Position numbers and translations under genes: made by a program. From assembly GCF_046035435.1 (NCBI RefSeq), contig NZ_JBFNFH010000001.1: a stretch of DNA of 64,000 nucleotides; one strand, 5' to 3'. This stretch comes from Helcococcus bovis (GTDB taxonomy: Bacteria > Bacillota > Clostridia > Tissierellales > Peptoniphilaceae). This document shows, one piece after another, positions 16,562 to 25,717 of this stretch. The notes beneath the pieces were generated by a model. The model had not been told where the DNA came from. It saw only the letters and a list, made by a program, of their open reading frames with translations, and made no database searches. Numbering within the stretch: the first letter of the stretch is position 1; each line of letters begins with the position of its first letter.

Positions 16562-17378
16562 ATACCCTCCTTATATTTTCATATGATTTTCTATCCGCAT
16601 TATATGGCTCATTGTAATATCTATCTGATGCAATTTCCAAAGATAGATACTTTTTATATCCATAATTATATAATTTTCCTAAATCAACTTTATAATCTCT
16701 TTCACCATCTCCAATAGCGAGATGTCCTGTTGGCTTTCCATCTACAAAATGAATATGATATATTCTATTTCCAAATTTTTCAAAATAATCTTCTATATCT
16801 TCTCCAGCTTTTGCCATAGCCCCAAAATCCAAACATATAAACAAATTATCTCTATTCACCTTTTCTAAATATCTAGATAAATCTTCAATATTTTTTACCA
16901 AATTTGACTCTATTGGCTGAAGTGCTTCAATACATACTTTAATATTTTTTTTATCTGCATAATCACAAATTTTCTTTTGCATTTCTATACTTCTGCTCAA
17001 AGCTTCTTCTCTATCTTTATCTAAAAAACCCCACCCAGAAGTAGTAACTATTTTATCAGCACCTACATTAGCAGCAATATCAATTATTCTTTTATAATAT
17101 TTTATTGTTCTGTCAATAATATTTTTATCTCTTGCAGCAACATTATGTGGTTTAGGATTAGTCTGTTCTGGACAGATACAATGAATTTTCACTCCATATT
17201 TATCACTTAAATTTTTCAATAAATTAACATCATCATTTTGTATATAATCAACAAAAAAATGTTGTGGAGACGTCCATATTTCGGTATATTTAAATCCAAT
17301 TTCACTAATGTACTTAAAAAAACTTTCAAGAGTATAATAACGATAATGACAATTCATAGCACTTATTTTCATTTCCAT
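16533..17378 (-). CDS. FrlC-like sugar epimerase (xylose isomerase-like TIM barrel)
   Basis: A 281-residue TIM-barrel protein of the sugar phosphate isomerase/epimerase group. Metal-ligand candidates are the Glu in CIEALQPIESN (near 155), the Asp in ICLDFGAM (near 189), the His in YHIHFVDGK (near 215) and the Glu in YLSLEIASD (near 252). The EALQPIESN and YNEPYNADR segments match the layout of E. coli FrlC (EPLTPYESN, MNEPRLYAR, recalled), which converts psicoselysine to fructoselysine. ATG 17378 follows AGAGAGG and the longer frame is not needed. The operon context supports an Amadori role; the precise substrate is inference. Confidence 0.7.
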   Translation of the reverse strand: MEMKISAMNCHYRYYTLESFFKYISEIGFKYTEIWTSPQHFFVDYIQNDDVNLLKNLSDKYGVKIHCICPEQTNPKPHNVAARDKNIIDRTIKYYKRIIDIAANVGADKIVTTSGWGFLDKDREEALSRSIEMQKKICDYADKKNIKVCIEALQPIESNLVKNIEDLSRYLEKVNRDNLFICLDFGAMAKAGEDIEDYFEKFGNRIYHIHFVDGKPTGHLAIGDGERDYKVDLGKLYNYGYKKYLSLEIASDRYYNEPYNADRKSYENIRRVYDSFNKSRS

Positions 17379-17478
17379 ACAACTACCTCTCTTGTAATGA
17401 AAGATTACCATGCATAAAAAAATAAGGCAAATGTATTCATAACATTTACCTTGTTTTATAAACCACTTTATAAACCAC

Positions 17479-18192
17479 TTATATAGTTCTGATATATTTA
17501 AACTCTATATCTTGTAAATTTACATATGAATTTGTATACTCTACAATAATATTTTCTCTAGTTCTGCCTATATATGTAGTTTTAAAAATTGGTGTCGATT
17601 TTTCATTTTCTAAAATTTTATTTACCTTTTCATCAATTACCACTTCCGTTTGTTTATCAAACTTTATCGGTCTATTACTTTTATGCTCCATGTACTCGTA
17701 TAGTGATAATTCTGAAAAATCATACTTTATAGCATCTATAAATCTATAAAATGGAAAATATGTATATTCCAAGCTTAATGGTTTGTCATCAACATATCTT
17801 AAACGACAAAGTTCATAAAAATCATTAGCATATTCAAATATTCTACTTAAATTTTTATCATCATATATTACCTTAAAGGAAATTACGACACTATGAGTGT
17901 ATTTTCCCAACACAGACATGTTCATATTAAAAGAATCCGGAGTAAAACTTGATACAATCATTTTTCCTCTTGAATCTTTAATATTAGCCACATATGTGCC
18001 ACTCCCCTTAAGTCTATACAGTATTCTATCGTCAACAAGCTTAGAAATAGCATTTTTCACAGTCATCCGACTTATATTAAGCTCTTCTGCTATTTGTCTT
18101 TCAGAAGGTATTTTTGATCCAGGCTTAAATTCTAAACTTGAAATTTTATCTATCAAATAATCTTGTACTTTTTTATATAGAAACTCTTTCAT
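17479..18192 (-). CDS. GntR/HutC-family regulator with UTRA domain
   Basis: A 237-residue transcription factor. The winged-helix domain occupies residues 1-70 (SKIPSERQIAEELNISRMTVKNAISKL, then RLKGSGTYVA). The UTRA effector-binding domain follows, at about 80-235, with PIFKTTYIGRTRENIIVEYTNSYV. UTRA domains bind phosphorylated sugars or amines. The start ATG 18192 follows GAGGATAAG and overlaps the preceding UTRA-only gene by 20 bases. It presumably represses the downstream transport and deglycation genes until the phosphorylated substrate appears. Confidence 0.88.
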   Translation of the reverse strand: MKEFLYKKVQDYLIDKISSLEFKPGSKIPSERQIAEELNISRMTVKNAISKLVDDRILYRLKGSGTYVANIKDSRGKMIVSSFTPDSFNMNMSVLGKYTHSVVISFKVIYDDKNLSRIFEYANDFYELCRLRYVDDKPLSLEYTYFPFYRFIDAIKYDFSELSLYEYMEHKSNRPIKFDKQTEVVIDEKVNKILENEKSTPIFKTTYIGRTRENIIVEYTNSYVNLQDIEFKYIRTI

Positions 18193-18679
18193 TGTACTTA
18201 TCCTCAAATATGAATGTGTATAAATCAGTAAACTCTTCCTTATACATAACTACATCAGTGTTCAACAAATATTTTGTCTTTATCAATAAAATTTTATCTC
18301 CCAATTTATTATTAAAACTCTTAATTTCTCTTTCACTTGTATACACACCCATAAGTGTCCTTTCAAATAAATTAGATCCTTCCACCTTAGATTTTTCATA
18401 TTTTAATATCTTTATCAAACTCCTCGTATTTGATATGGCATAGTCAAAGTTTCTCTTAAGAATCCTAGTCTCAATATGAGAAATTATGTTGTCATCTCTA
18501 TCAACTATATCATATCTTAAATTTACAATATTCTGATTATTTTTAGAATTAAATATACTATCAGTAAATGTATTACCAAAAGTTTCTTCAACATTAAAAT
18601 TTTTTAATTTAATATTATTGGTTTTATAAAACTCAATCCAGAAAAATGAATCATCTATATTTCTTTTATATTTTTTCAT
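18173..18679 (-). CDS. Stand-alone UTRA-like protein without DNA-binding domain
   Basis: A 168-residue protein. There is no winged-helix N-terminus: MKKYKRNIDDSFFWIEFYK leads straight into a domain whose second half (TSEREIKSFNNKLGDKILLIKTKYLL then DVVMYKEEFTDLYTFIF) follows the UTRA pattern of GntR/HutC regulators. AGGAGC precedes ATG 18679, which is the first gene of the operon and overlaps the GntR gene. It might be a decoy or partner of that regulator, a remnant after loss of the DNA-binding part, or an effector sensor. The UTRA match is a by-eye reading of a diverged sequence. Confidence 0.55.
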   Translation of the reverse strand: MKKYKRNIDDSFFWIEFYKTNNIKLKNFNVEETFGNTFTDSIFNSKNNQNIVNLRYDIVDRDDNIISHIETRILKRNFDYAISNTRSLIKILKYEKSKVEGSNLFERTLMGVYTSEREIKSFNNKLGDKILLIKTKYLLNTDVVMYKEEFTDLYTFIFEDKYNERVSI

Positions 18680-18702
18680 GGTTGCTCCTAAGGTCAAAAT
18701 TA

Positions 18703-18716
18703 CAAATTAAAATTTG
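18703..18716 (-). promoter_or_regulatory. Candidate GntR operator upstream of the operon
   Basis: CAAATT-TT-AATTTG on the minus strand, a perfect 6-bp inverted repeat with 2-base spacer, sits 24 bases before the first gene of the operon. Position and symmetry suit an operator for the GntR protein, but in AT-rich DNA such dyads occur by chance. Confidence 0.3.
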
Positions 18717-18717
18717 A

Positions 18718-18764
18718 GATAATAAAATAGATTGAAAATTCAAATTTTCAATCTATTTTATTAT
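18718..18764 (-). terminator. Terminator at the end of the capsule locus
   Basis: AATAAAATAGATTGAAAATT pairs perfectly with AATTTTCAATCTATTTTATT around a minimal loop and overlaps the stop of the nitroreductase-like gene. It closes the polysaccharide locus. Confidence 0.8.
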
Positions 18765-19771
18765 TTATAAATTTTTACAACATTTTCCAAAGTTTCTCTT
18801 GGTGATTTAGCATACTTAAATTGTTCAGGAAATGATCCAATAGAAATAAGCAAGACTATATTTTCCTTATTCTCAATATCTACGACTTCTCTTATTCCAA
18901 TTTCTTGATCCATAGCAAATCCAGCACTTAAAGGACAATTTGCTATATTATAATAATTTAATGACATCATAAGTGACATCGAGAATAATGCACCATCTAC
19001 ATGACCTAAATTTCTTTCATATTCCCAATTGTAATATTCGTTATTAGTAGTAACAATTAAAACTCCTTGTATATTTTCAGCATTGGCTGTAAGTCCTCTT
19101 TGTATAGAAATAATTTTTTTCACTTTTTCTATATCTTTTACATAATGAACTTTCCATGACTGCCTATTACAAGCAGATGGAGAATGTATTGATAACTCTA
19201 TGGCATTTAACACATCTTTTTCATCAACTTCTTTTTTTCCATAGTCTCTAACACTGTGTCTATTTAACATAAAATCTTTAAAATCCATTTTTTTGTATAA
19301 ATCATTTTCAAAGTTATATATTCCATATCCTCCAATATTATTCAATTTTGGAAGCATATATTTTTTTAATTTTTCAAATCTATTTGTTACAAAACTTATA
19401 TCATATTCCGTATCTTCATGAAGTTTTACATATGAACTAATTGTAGACAAACTTTGTTGAAATCTTAAATCGTCAGTAGGATGACCTAAGCTAACATATA
19501 AGTCTAAAACATCAAATAATTCATCAAACTTTTTTTTACCAAAAGCATATCTTAAGTTTGCATTACTTAATCCTTTTTCTATAGAATGATAGTGAAAAGT
19601 TATCTTTGCTCTTAAATTTTCTAATGAATTTTTTTTACCCAAAGCATAAGATGAATCAAAAAAATTATTTTTATCAAAATTTACAATTTTATTTAATTTT
19701 CTTTTCATATAAATTTCTCTAAATTTAGATTGCATTTTTACTGGTAAAATTTTCTTAACAAAATTTTTCAT
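18761..19771 (-). CDS. Nitroreductase-family protein with N-terminal extension
   Basis: A 336-residue protein. Residues from about 165 form a nitroreductase-like FMN domain: MLNRHSVRDYGKKEVDEKD, SACNRQSWKVHYV near 200 and LGHVDGALFSMSLMMSLNYY near 265. Residues 1-165 are an extension that includes ITFHYHSIEKGLSNANLRY, not seen in simple nitroreductases. It is the last gene of the surface-polysaccharide locus, four bases after the pyruvyltransferase-like gene. Such pairs occur in other polysaccharide clusters, so a flavin-dependent modification of a sugar or carrier is possible, but that is inference. Confidence 0.75.
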   Translation of the reverse strand: MKNFVKKILPVKMQSKFREIYMKRKLNKIVNFDKNNFFDSSYALGKKNSLENLRAKITFHYHSIEKGLSNANLRYAFGKKKFDELFDVLDLYVSLGHPTDDLRFQQSLSTISSYVKLHEDTEYDISFVTNRFEKLKKYMLPKLNNIGGYGIYNFENDLYKKMDFKDFMLNRHSVRDYGKKEVDEKDVLNAIELSIHSPSACNRQSWKVHYVKDIEKVKKIISIQRGLTANAENIQGVLIVTTNNEYYNWEYERNLGHVDGALFSMSLMMSLNYYNIANCPLSAGFAMDQEIGIREVVDIENKENIVLLISIGSFPEQFKYAKSPRETLENVVKIYK

Positions 19772-19774
19772 ATA

Positions 19775-20842
19775 TTATCCCTCTATATTTTTTAATATAT
19801 ATTCTTTTGTATTCTTTTCTTCTTCTTCTAATATTTCTCTAACTTTTTTATAATCTATTTCATTTTTAATTTCTTTTTCTAAATTAAGTTCATCATTTAC
19901 AATTCTTTTTTCCAACCCTAATCTAGTTAATAAATCTCTTAACTTTTGTTTATTAGATTTTCTTACTATTGTTGAGAACTTTCTATTAAATCTTATGGAA
20001 AATATTGTTCCATGGAATGTGTCTGTTACAACATATTCAGCATTTTTAAAATAACCCAATAATTCTTGAGGATCTACCAATACATTTTTACACCAACTTT
20101 GGTATGTTCCTACTGATATAATTTGTAAATTATTTTTCTTTGCATATTTTTTTATATCATTTACATATTCTTCATCTTTTATTCTAAAATCATATCCATA
20201 AATTAAAATATATTTTTTATTTTCATTTATTTCTTTATATTCATTTTCTAATCCTTTATAAACTAAAACTGGATCTAAATTAATTTCCGACTCGATTTCA
20301 GTTAAATTTTTTACAATATCAAAAGAATTTTTATCTCTTACTGATATACTCTTCATTTTCAACAATGAATCCGCCATTTCTTTATCAATTTTTTTTGATT
20401 TTATAAATTCAAGGGTAGTTCTTCCATATGATGCGGCATATGAAAAAACTCTATCATTATTCATATCTCCAAACATTTGTTTAGAAAAACCCCATGGTGC
20501 TGCTTGAGCACAATTAAACATTTCATCACTACCTATTATAATTGCTTTATAATTTTCATCATAATTAGGTACTTTCAAATTTAAAAATTCAGAATGAGCT
20601 TCATTAAATAATTTTATTCTTTTTTTAGAAAAAATATAATAAGGAATTCTTTTTATTTTTGATAAACTAAATTTTCTAACATATTTTTCTTCTGTAACTT
20701 GCTTTCCATTTTTTAAATCTATAAAATCAGATTCATAGTTTAATTCTTCTATTATTTTTTTTAATGAATAAGCTTGCCAAAATGATCCATAATTCACAAC
20801 TCTATGCATTGATAAAATTCCGACTTTTTTTTCTTTTTCCAT
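19775..20842 (-). CDS. Polysaccharide pyruvyl transferase family protein
   Basis: A 355-residue protein. It opens KKVGILSMHRVVNYGSFWQAYSLKKI, has AIIIGSDEMFNC near residue 97, DPVLVYKG near 192 and VTDTFHGTIFSIRFNRKF near 270, a CsaB/WcaK-like arrangement. Members transfer pyruvate from phosphoenolpyruvate to form ketal groups on polysaccharides. It sits between a GT4 enzyme and the nitroreductase-like protein in the locus. Overall function likely; the acceptor sugar is unknown. Confidence 0.78.
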   Translation of the reverse strand: MEKEKKVGILSMHRVVNYGSFWQAYSLKKIIEELNYESDFIDLKNGKQVTEEKYVRKFSLSKIKRIPYYIFSKKRIKLFNEAHSEFLNLKVPNYDENYKAIIIGSDEMFNCAQAAPWGFSKQMFGDMNNDRVFSYAASYGRTTLEFIKSKKIDKEMADSLLKMKSISVRDKNSFDIVKNLTEIESEINLDPVLVYKGLENEYKEINENKKYILIYGYDFRIKDEEYVNDIKKYAKKNNLQIISVGTYQSWCKNVLVDPQELLGYFKNAEYVVTDTFHGTIFSIRFNRKFSTIVRKSNKQKLRDLLTRLGLEKRIVNDELNLEKEIKNEIDYKKVREILEEEEKNTKEYILKNIEG

Positions 20843-20858
20843 ATAACCCTCTTAAATT

Positions 20859-21941
20859 TTATATTTTAATTATATTTTCTAATATATAATTAATATTTGT
20901 TTTCGTATCAAACCCTTTTTCTTTTAAAATATTTACAGAATTATTATTCCTATCATTATTAGATAATTCTATTAATTTTTTAGCCCAAGATAAATCATCT
21001 GCTTCTAAATTTTCATATATAATTTTACCAGTAACATTTGATTCTTTGCTTACAGTATCAGAAGCTAAAGCATATAGTCCAGAAGCTTGAGCTTCTAATA
21101 ATGCATAAGGTAAACCTTCAAACAAAGACGGAAAAATAAAAACATCCATTGCTTGTAGTATTTCAAAAACATTATCTATAGACCCAAAAAATACTATTTT
21201 TTCATGTATATCTAATTCTTTAGCTTTACTTTCTATTTCATCTCTTAATTCACCATCCCCAATTAAAAATAATTTTGCATCTTTTTTAATTTTCAATAAT
21301 TCATAAAACACATTTACAATTTTTTTATGATTTTTTTCTGGTCCAAATCTACCAATATGACCTACTACTAGTTCATTATCACAAATAAAATATTTTTCTC
21401 TAATTTTTCTTCTAAGTTCTTCGTTAAAAATGTATTTGTCAACTTCAAAAGAATTATTAATAATCGTTGATTCTTTTTTGCCATAAAACCATTTAGAAGC
21501 TTCTTCTGAACAACTTAATAATAAATCACTATAATACTTTACAAATACCTTATTGATTTTGTGCATAATATATGTGAATTTTCCACCCATGTTATTGCTG
21601 GAATGACTATGCATTATTACTTTTTTGACTTTTAATATCTTTGCTAAAATTGCATCTTCACAAGAACTCAAAGATGTTTTATGCGCCCAAACAACATCAA
21701 ATTTAATATTTTTATATATTTTAACTAAACTTTTTATATAGTTTATTAAACCAAAATTTCTAGGTTTAATTTTAATTATTTTACATCCTAAATTATTAAG
21801 TTCTTCTTCATAGGCAAGTTTTTTTCCATCTTCTCCTAAAATATAAATATTAATATTCTTAGGTAAAGATTTTATGATTGAAAATATAAATGTTTCTTTT
21901 CCACCTTTAGTGGAAGTAAATCCCGTAAATAAAATATTCAA
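20859..21941 (-). CDS. Glycosyltransferase family 4
   Basis: A 360-residue GT-B enzyme: MNILFTGFTSTKGGKETFIF glycine-rich start, HSHSSNNMGGKFTYI near 112, VVGHIGRFGPEKNHKKIVN near 193 and the donor-binding E-x7-E region FPSLFEGLPYALLEAQASG near 276. It would add a sugar to the growing lipid-linked repeat unit at the cytoplasmic face. Donor and linkage cannot be inferred. Confidence 0.88.
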   Translation of the reverse strand: MNILFTGFTSTKGGKETFIFSIIKSLPKNINIYILGEDGKKLAYEEELNNLGCKIIKIKPRNFGLINYIKSLVKIYKNIKFDVVWAHKTSLSSCEDAILAKILKVKKVIMHSHSSNNMGGKFTYIMHKINKVFVKYYSDLLLSCSEEASKWFYGKKESTIINNSFEVDKYIFNEELRRKIREKYFICDNELVVGHIGRFGPEKNHKKIVNVFYELLKIKKDAKLFLIGDGELRDEIESKAKELDIHEKIVFFGSIDNVFEILQAMDVFIFPSLFEGLPYALLEAQASGLYALASDTVSKESNVTGKIIYENLEADDLSWAKKLIELSNNDRNNNSVNILKEKGFDTKTNINYILENIIKI

Positions 21942-21950
21942 TATTAACTC

Positions 21951-23162
21951 CTATATATTTGTAGATTTCAATATATCTACAATTCTCTTTGAATTTTTTG
22001 TATCAAAATATTTAAAATATTCTTTATGTTCTAATAAATATTTATCACTAACTTTATAATTTTCTTTTATTATTTGTTCCAAATTTATTAAAATATCATC
22101 CACATTATCAAATGATTTTCCAAAAGAATTATCTTTATAATCAAAATATCCTTCTTTATATTGATATTCTCTAAATTCATCATAATCAAATTGATAAAAC
22201 ATAACAGGTTTTTTCATATATATCATATCAAAAAACACACTTGAGTAATCTGTTATTAAAACTTTTGAAGTTTTTAACAAATTTTGCACATCATATTTTT
22301 TATCATTTGCAATTATGATATTATCAGTTGAAGAAAATTCATCTATAAAAGGTTGCATTTGTCTATGAGGATAAAATATTACTCTTAAATTATATTTTTT
22401 TATCAACGCATCAAAACGTTCTGAATTTATTAACTCTTCCCATTTTCTTAAATAGTTAGATGATATAAACTCTTCATTTGAATGATCTTTAATTTTACTA
22501 TTCATTACAAACCATGATCTCCATGTTGGCATAATTAAAATTTGATTTTTAACAGCTTGAATATCATGTAAATTGTCAAAACGTGGCAAACCTGTCAATA
22601 ATATATCTTCTATATTATACCCAAAATTTTTAACTATATAATTATATTCAGGTATAGTGGAAGTAACAAACTTTTTAATTGCACTATTTTTATTATATAA
22701 CCATTCTAAATTGTTGATTATTACTCCATGTTGTAAAAAAATATTCTTATTTTTAAATATACCATTTAATTCAAAAAAAGCACAAATTGCTGCATTTGGT
22801 TTTCCACCTTTTTGCGAACTAATATTAAACTTACAACAAAAATAAATAATCCAGTGTTTTAAACTTCCATATTCTATTATATTGTTATAATTTTTTAATT
22901 TTAGATAATCTTTAGATCTTTTATTAATTGCATAGTACGATTCTATCTCTTTTTCATTTTCATAAACATATTTGAATAAAACAAATCCATTGTCTTTAGC
23001 TTCATTTGGATCTTCAGTAAATAACCAAGAATTTTTATACCTTTTTTTTAAAAACAAACTTAAAAACAATGCTAAGATCATAGGAAAAATTGATAAAATA
23101 TCCCTAACTTTAACATCTCTAACTCTATCAAAAAAATAAACTACTTTATCCTTATAACTCAT
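21951..23162 (-). CDS. CDP-glycerol glycerophosphotransferase family protein
   Basis: A 403-residue TagB/TagF-like enzyme. Family marks are FLQHGVIINNLEWLYN near residue 142, LPRFDNLH near 192, MPTWRSWFV near 210, RVIFYPHRQMQPF near 263 and LITDYSSVFFDMIYMKKPVMFY near 302. It would transfer a polyol phosphate such as glycerol phosphate to the polysaccharide or a teichoic acid-like chain. An N-terminal hydrophobic stretch (LSIFPMILALFLSLFL) may associate it with the membrane. No tarD-like nucleotidyltransferase lies in this window, so CDP-glycerol must come from elsewhere. Confidence 0.87.
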   Translation of the reverse strand: MSYKDKVVYFFDRVRDVKVRDILSIFPMILALFLSLFLKKRYKNSWLFTEDPNEAKDNGFVLFKYVYENEKEIESYYAINKRSKDYLKLKNYNNIIEYGSLKHWIIYFCCKFNISSQKGGKPNAAICAFFELNGIFKNKNIFLQHGVIINNLEWLYNKNSAIKKFVTSTIPEYNYIVKNFGYNIEDILLTGLPRFDNLHDIQAVKNQILIMPTWRSWFVMNSKIKDHSNEEFISSNYLRKWEELINSERFDALIKKYNLRVIFYPHRQMQPFIDEFSSTDNIIIANDKKYDVQNLLKTSKVLITDYSSVFFDMIYMKKPVMFYQFDYDEFREYQYKEGYFDYKDNSFGKSFDNVDDILINLEQIIKENYKVSDKYLLEHKEYFKYFDTKNSKRIVDILKSTNI

Positions 23163-23164
23163 TT

Positions 23165-24571
23165 TTACCTTCTTATTTTTATTAAAATTCTATTAATTAA
23201 TGTCATTATAAAAGATTTATTTAGATATACTATAATTAAGTAAATAATCATAGATAAAATAAAACTATATTTTTCTAAATATAAAACAAAAGAAATTGCA
23301 ATAATTAAAAATAAATTTAACATTTTTTTACTATCAATTGCTTTTATTTTTATATATTTTTTAGTGTGAATTGATCTAAATAAAAAAACTATAATATATG
23401 ATATACAGGTTGATAATGCAGCACCTGCAACCCCTATAGCTTTTATTAAAAAATAATTAAGTATTATATTAACTATAGCTCCTATCATTCCTGAATATAA
23501 AAATCCTCTACTATCTTTATTTACTGTATATGAAGTTGATAAGAAAGTTGCTAAAGTTAAAAATATAAATCCTATCAATAAATATGGCGTATATAACCAT
23601 GCTGAATAATATGCACTGCTGACATAATATCTTAAAAATGTTTTTAAGATAACTAAAAAACCGCCTGTCAATATAATTAATGTATAAAATAAATTCTCAT
23701 ACATTTTATTACTATATTCTTCAATATCTTCACTATCTTTATCCTTAATAGCTGAATAAGACCAAGCCTGATTAAAAACAGCGGATAACGCTGCTAAAAT
23801 ACTTGGAATTTTATACGATATTGCATAAATACCATTTTCTTTAATTCCAATCATATAACCAATCATAATTCTATCTGAAGAGTTCATAATCCACCACATT
23901 AAGGTAGTAGGAATTAAGAATAAAGAATAATTGACCATATGTTTCATTAAATCTAAATCTATTCTATTTAAATTTAGATTTTCTCTAAAATTAACCATAA
24001 ATAAACAAATAAAAGAAGAAAGAATATTAGCTAAACTAAAAGCATTCAAATATCCTTCTATGCCCATCTTTAAAAATACTAAAAATAAAATATTAAATAT
24101 CGCAATAAAAAATGTATTCAATATATTTATTAAAGAGTATTCTAATAATTTCTCTATTCCTCTTAAATAGCAAATCATAAATGAATATATTGATACAGAA
24201 ACACAATATAAATATATACTATAGGATATTTTACTGAAAATTACACTGTTTTTAGATATTGGAAATATAACTAAAAATAAGATAAAACTTAACAATGTTA
24301 TTAAAATTCCATTATTAAAAATTTTATCCGTGTTTCTTTTTTTGTCTAATAGAAATCTCATTACAGCTTCACCTATATTTAAAGTAAATAAAGGTATAAA
24401 CACAGTACATATAGCTAATATCAAATCAATATTCCCAAATTCATGAGTTGTTAATACTTTAGTATATATTGGTACTAATAAAAAATTTATAAATCTTGAC
24501 CCAAGATTTCCTAAAGTAAATATTGCTGTATTTTTTATTAAATAATTATTTCTTTCTTTACCATTATTCAT
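23165..24571 (-). CDS. Wzx-type polysaccharide flippase
   Basis: A 468-residue membrane protein with about 12-14 hydrophobic helices, a MATE/MOP-superfamily flippase. The N-terminus NYLIKNTAIFTLGNLGSRFINFLLVPIY and the central segment NSSDRIMIGYMIGIKENGIYAISYKIP are characteristic. It would move undecaprenyl-linked repeat units across the membrane to the polymerase. It lies two bases upstream of the glycerophosphotransferase gene in the operon. Confidence 0.9.
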   Translation of the reverse strand: MNNGKERNNYLIKNTAIFTLGNLGSRFINFLLVPIYTKVLTTHEFGNIDLILAICTVFIPLFTLNIGEAVMRFLLDKKRNTDKIFNNGILITLLSFILFLVIFPISKNSVIFSKISYSIYLYCVSVSIYSFMICYLRGIEKLLEYSLINILNTFFIAIFNILFLVFLKMGIEGYLNAFSLANILSSFICLFMVNFRENLNLNRIDLDLMKHMVNYSLFLIPTTLMWWIMNSSDRIMIGYMIGIKENGIYAISYKIPSILAALSAVFNQAWSYSAIKDKDSEDIEEYSNKMYENLFYTLIILTGGFLVILKTFLRYYVSSAYYSAWLYTPYLLIGFIFLTLATFLSTSYTVNKDSRGFLYSGMIGAIVNIILNYFLIKAIGVAGAALSTCISYIIVFLFRSIHTKKYIKIKAIDSKKMLNLFLIIAISFVLYLEKYSFILSMIIYLIIVYLNKSFIMTLINRILIKIRR

Positions 24572-24599
24572 ATTGCCTCTTATATGAAAGTTTTACAAA

Positions 24600-25697
24600 T
24601 CACAAATTTTTTTCCAAAATATCTGCAATTTTTATAGATGCAGTACCATCTCCATATGGATTACTTGCTTCACTCATTTTATCATACTCACTTTTATCAT
24701 CTAACAAAAGCTTAAAATTATTATATATAACTTCTTCTTCTGTACCAACAAGCTTTAATGTCCCAGCTTCAACGCCTTCTGGGCGTTCTGTAGTATCACG
24801 CATTACCAATACAGGTTTACCTAAAGAAGGTGCTTCTTCCTGTATCCCACCAGAATCTGTCAATATTAAATGCGATTTATTTAAGAAATTGTGAAAATCT
24901 AACACTTCTAAAGGTTCTATAATTCTTATTTGATCTGTATCTCCTAATATTTTATCAGCAATCTCTCTTACAGCTGGATTCATGTGAATTGGATAAATAG
25001 CTTTTACATCTGGATGTTCCTTTATAACTCTTTTTATAGCATTAAACATGTTTTCCATTGGTTTACCCAAATTTTCACGTCTATGCGCAGTGATCATTAT
25101 TAGTCTACTTCCTTCTGCCCAATCTAAAATTTCATTTCTATAATCATCTTTAACAGTTGTTTTTAAAGCATCTATAGCAGTGTTACCAGTTATATAAATT
25201 TTTGATTCATCTCTTCCTTCACACAATAAATTTTCTTTAGATTGTTGTGTTGGAGCAAAATTAAATTGACTAACAATAGAAACAGCTTGTCTATTAAATT
25301 CTTCAGGAAATGGACTGTAAATATTATTTGTTCTAAGTCCTGCTTCTACATGCCCTACTGGTATTTGTAAATAAAAACACGCTAAAGAAGTTACAAAAGT
25401 CGTACTTGTATCACCATGAACCAAAACAACATCTGGTTTTACTTCCTCTAACACATTTTTTATTCCACTCAAAATATTAATGGTCACATCAAAAAGTGTT
25501 TGTCTTTCTTTCATTATAGATAAATCGTAATCAGGTACAACATTAAAAGCATCTAAAACTTGTTTTAACATTTCTCTATGTTGTCCAGTAACACAAACTA
25601 TCGTTTCAAAGCTTTTTCTACTTTTTAATTCATTAACTAAAGGACACATTTTTATAGCTTCTGGTCTAGTTCCGAAAACTAGCATAACTTTTTTCAT
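24600..25697 (-). CDS. wecB: UDP-N-acetylglucosamine 2-epimerase
   Basis: A 365-residue non-hydrolysing epimerase: KKVMLVFGTRPEAIKMCPLV, CVTGQHREML near 37, VLVHGDTSTTF near 92, PVGHVEAGLRTNN near 113, ITAHRRENLGKP near 202 and LTDSGGIQEEAPSLGKPVLVMRD near 281. It converts UDP-GlcNAc to UDP-ManNAc for the surface polysaccharide. It lies between a GT4 gene and the flippase in the distal half of the locus. Confidence 0.96.
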   Translation of the reverse strand: MKKVMLVFGTRPEAIKMCPLVNELKSRKSFETIVCVTGQHREMLKQVLDAFNVVPDYDLSIMKERQTLFDVTINILSGIKNVLEEVKPDVVLVHGDTSTTFVTSLACFYLQIPVGHVEAGLRTNNIYSPFPEEFNRQAVSIVSQFNFAPTQQSKENLLCEGRDESKIYITGNTAIDALKTTVKDDYRNEILDWAEGSRLIMITAHRRENLGKPMENMFNAIKRVIKEHPDVKAIYPIHMNPAVREIADKILGDTDQIRIIEPLEVLDFHNFLNKSHLILTDSGGIQEEAPSLGKPVLVMRDTTERPEGVEAGTLKLVGTEEEVIYNNFKLLLDDKSEYDKMSEASNPYGDGTASIKIADILEKNL

Positions 25698-25717
25698 AAA
25701 TTCCTCTCTTAAATATA

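Noticed and set aside
18718..18764. Perfect 20-bp palindrome as insertion sequence end
   Set aside because: It directly overlaps the stop of the nitroreductase-like gene and fits a terminator; no transposase is near.
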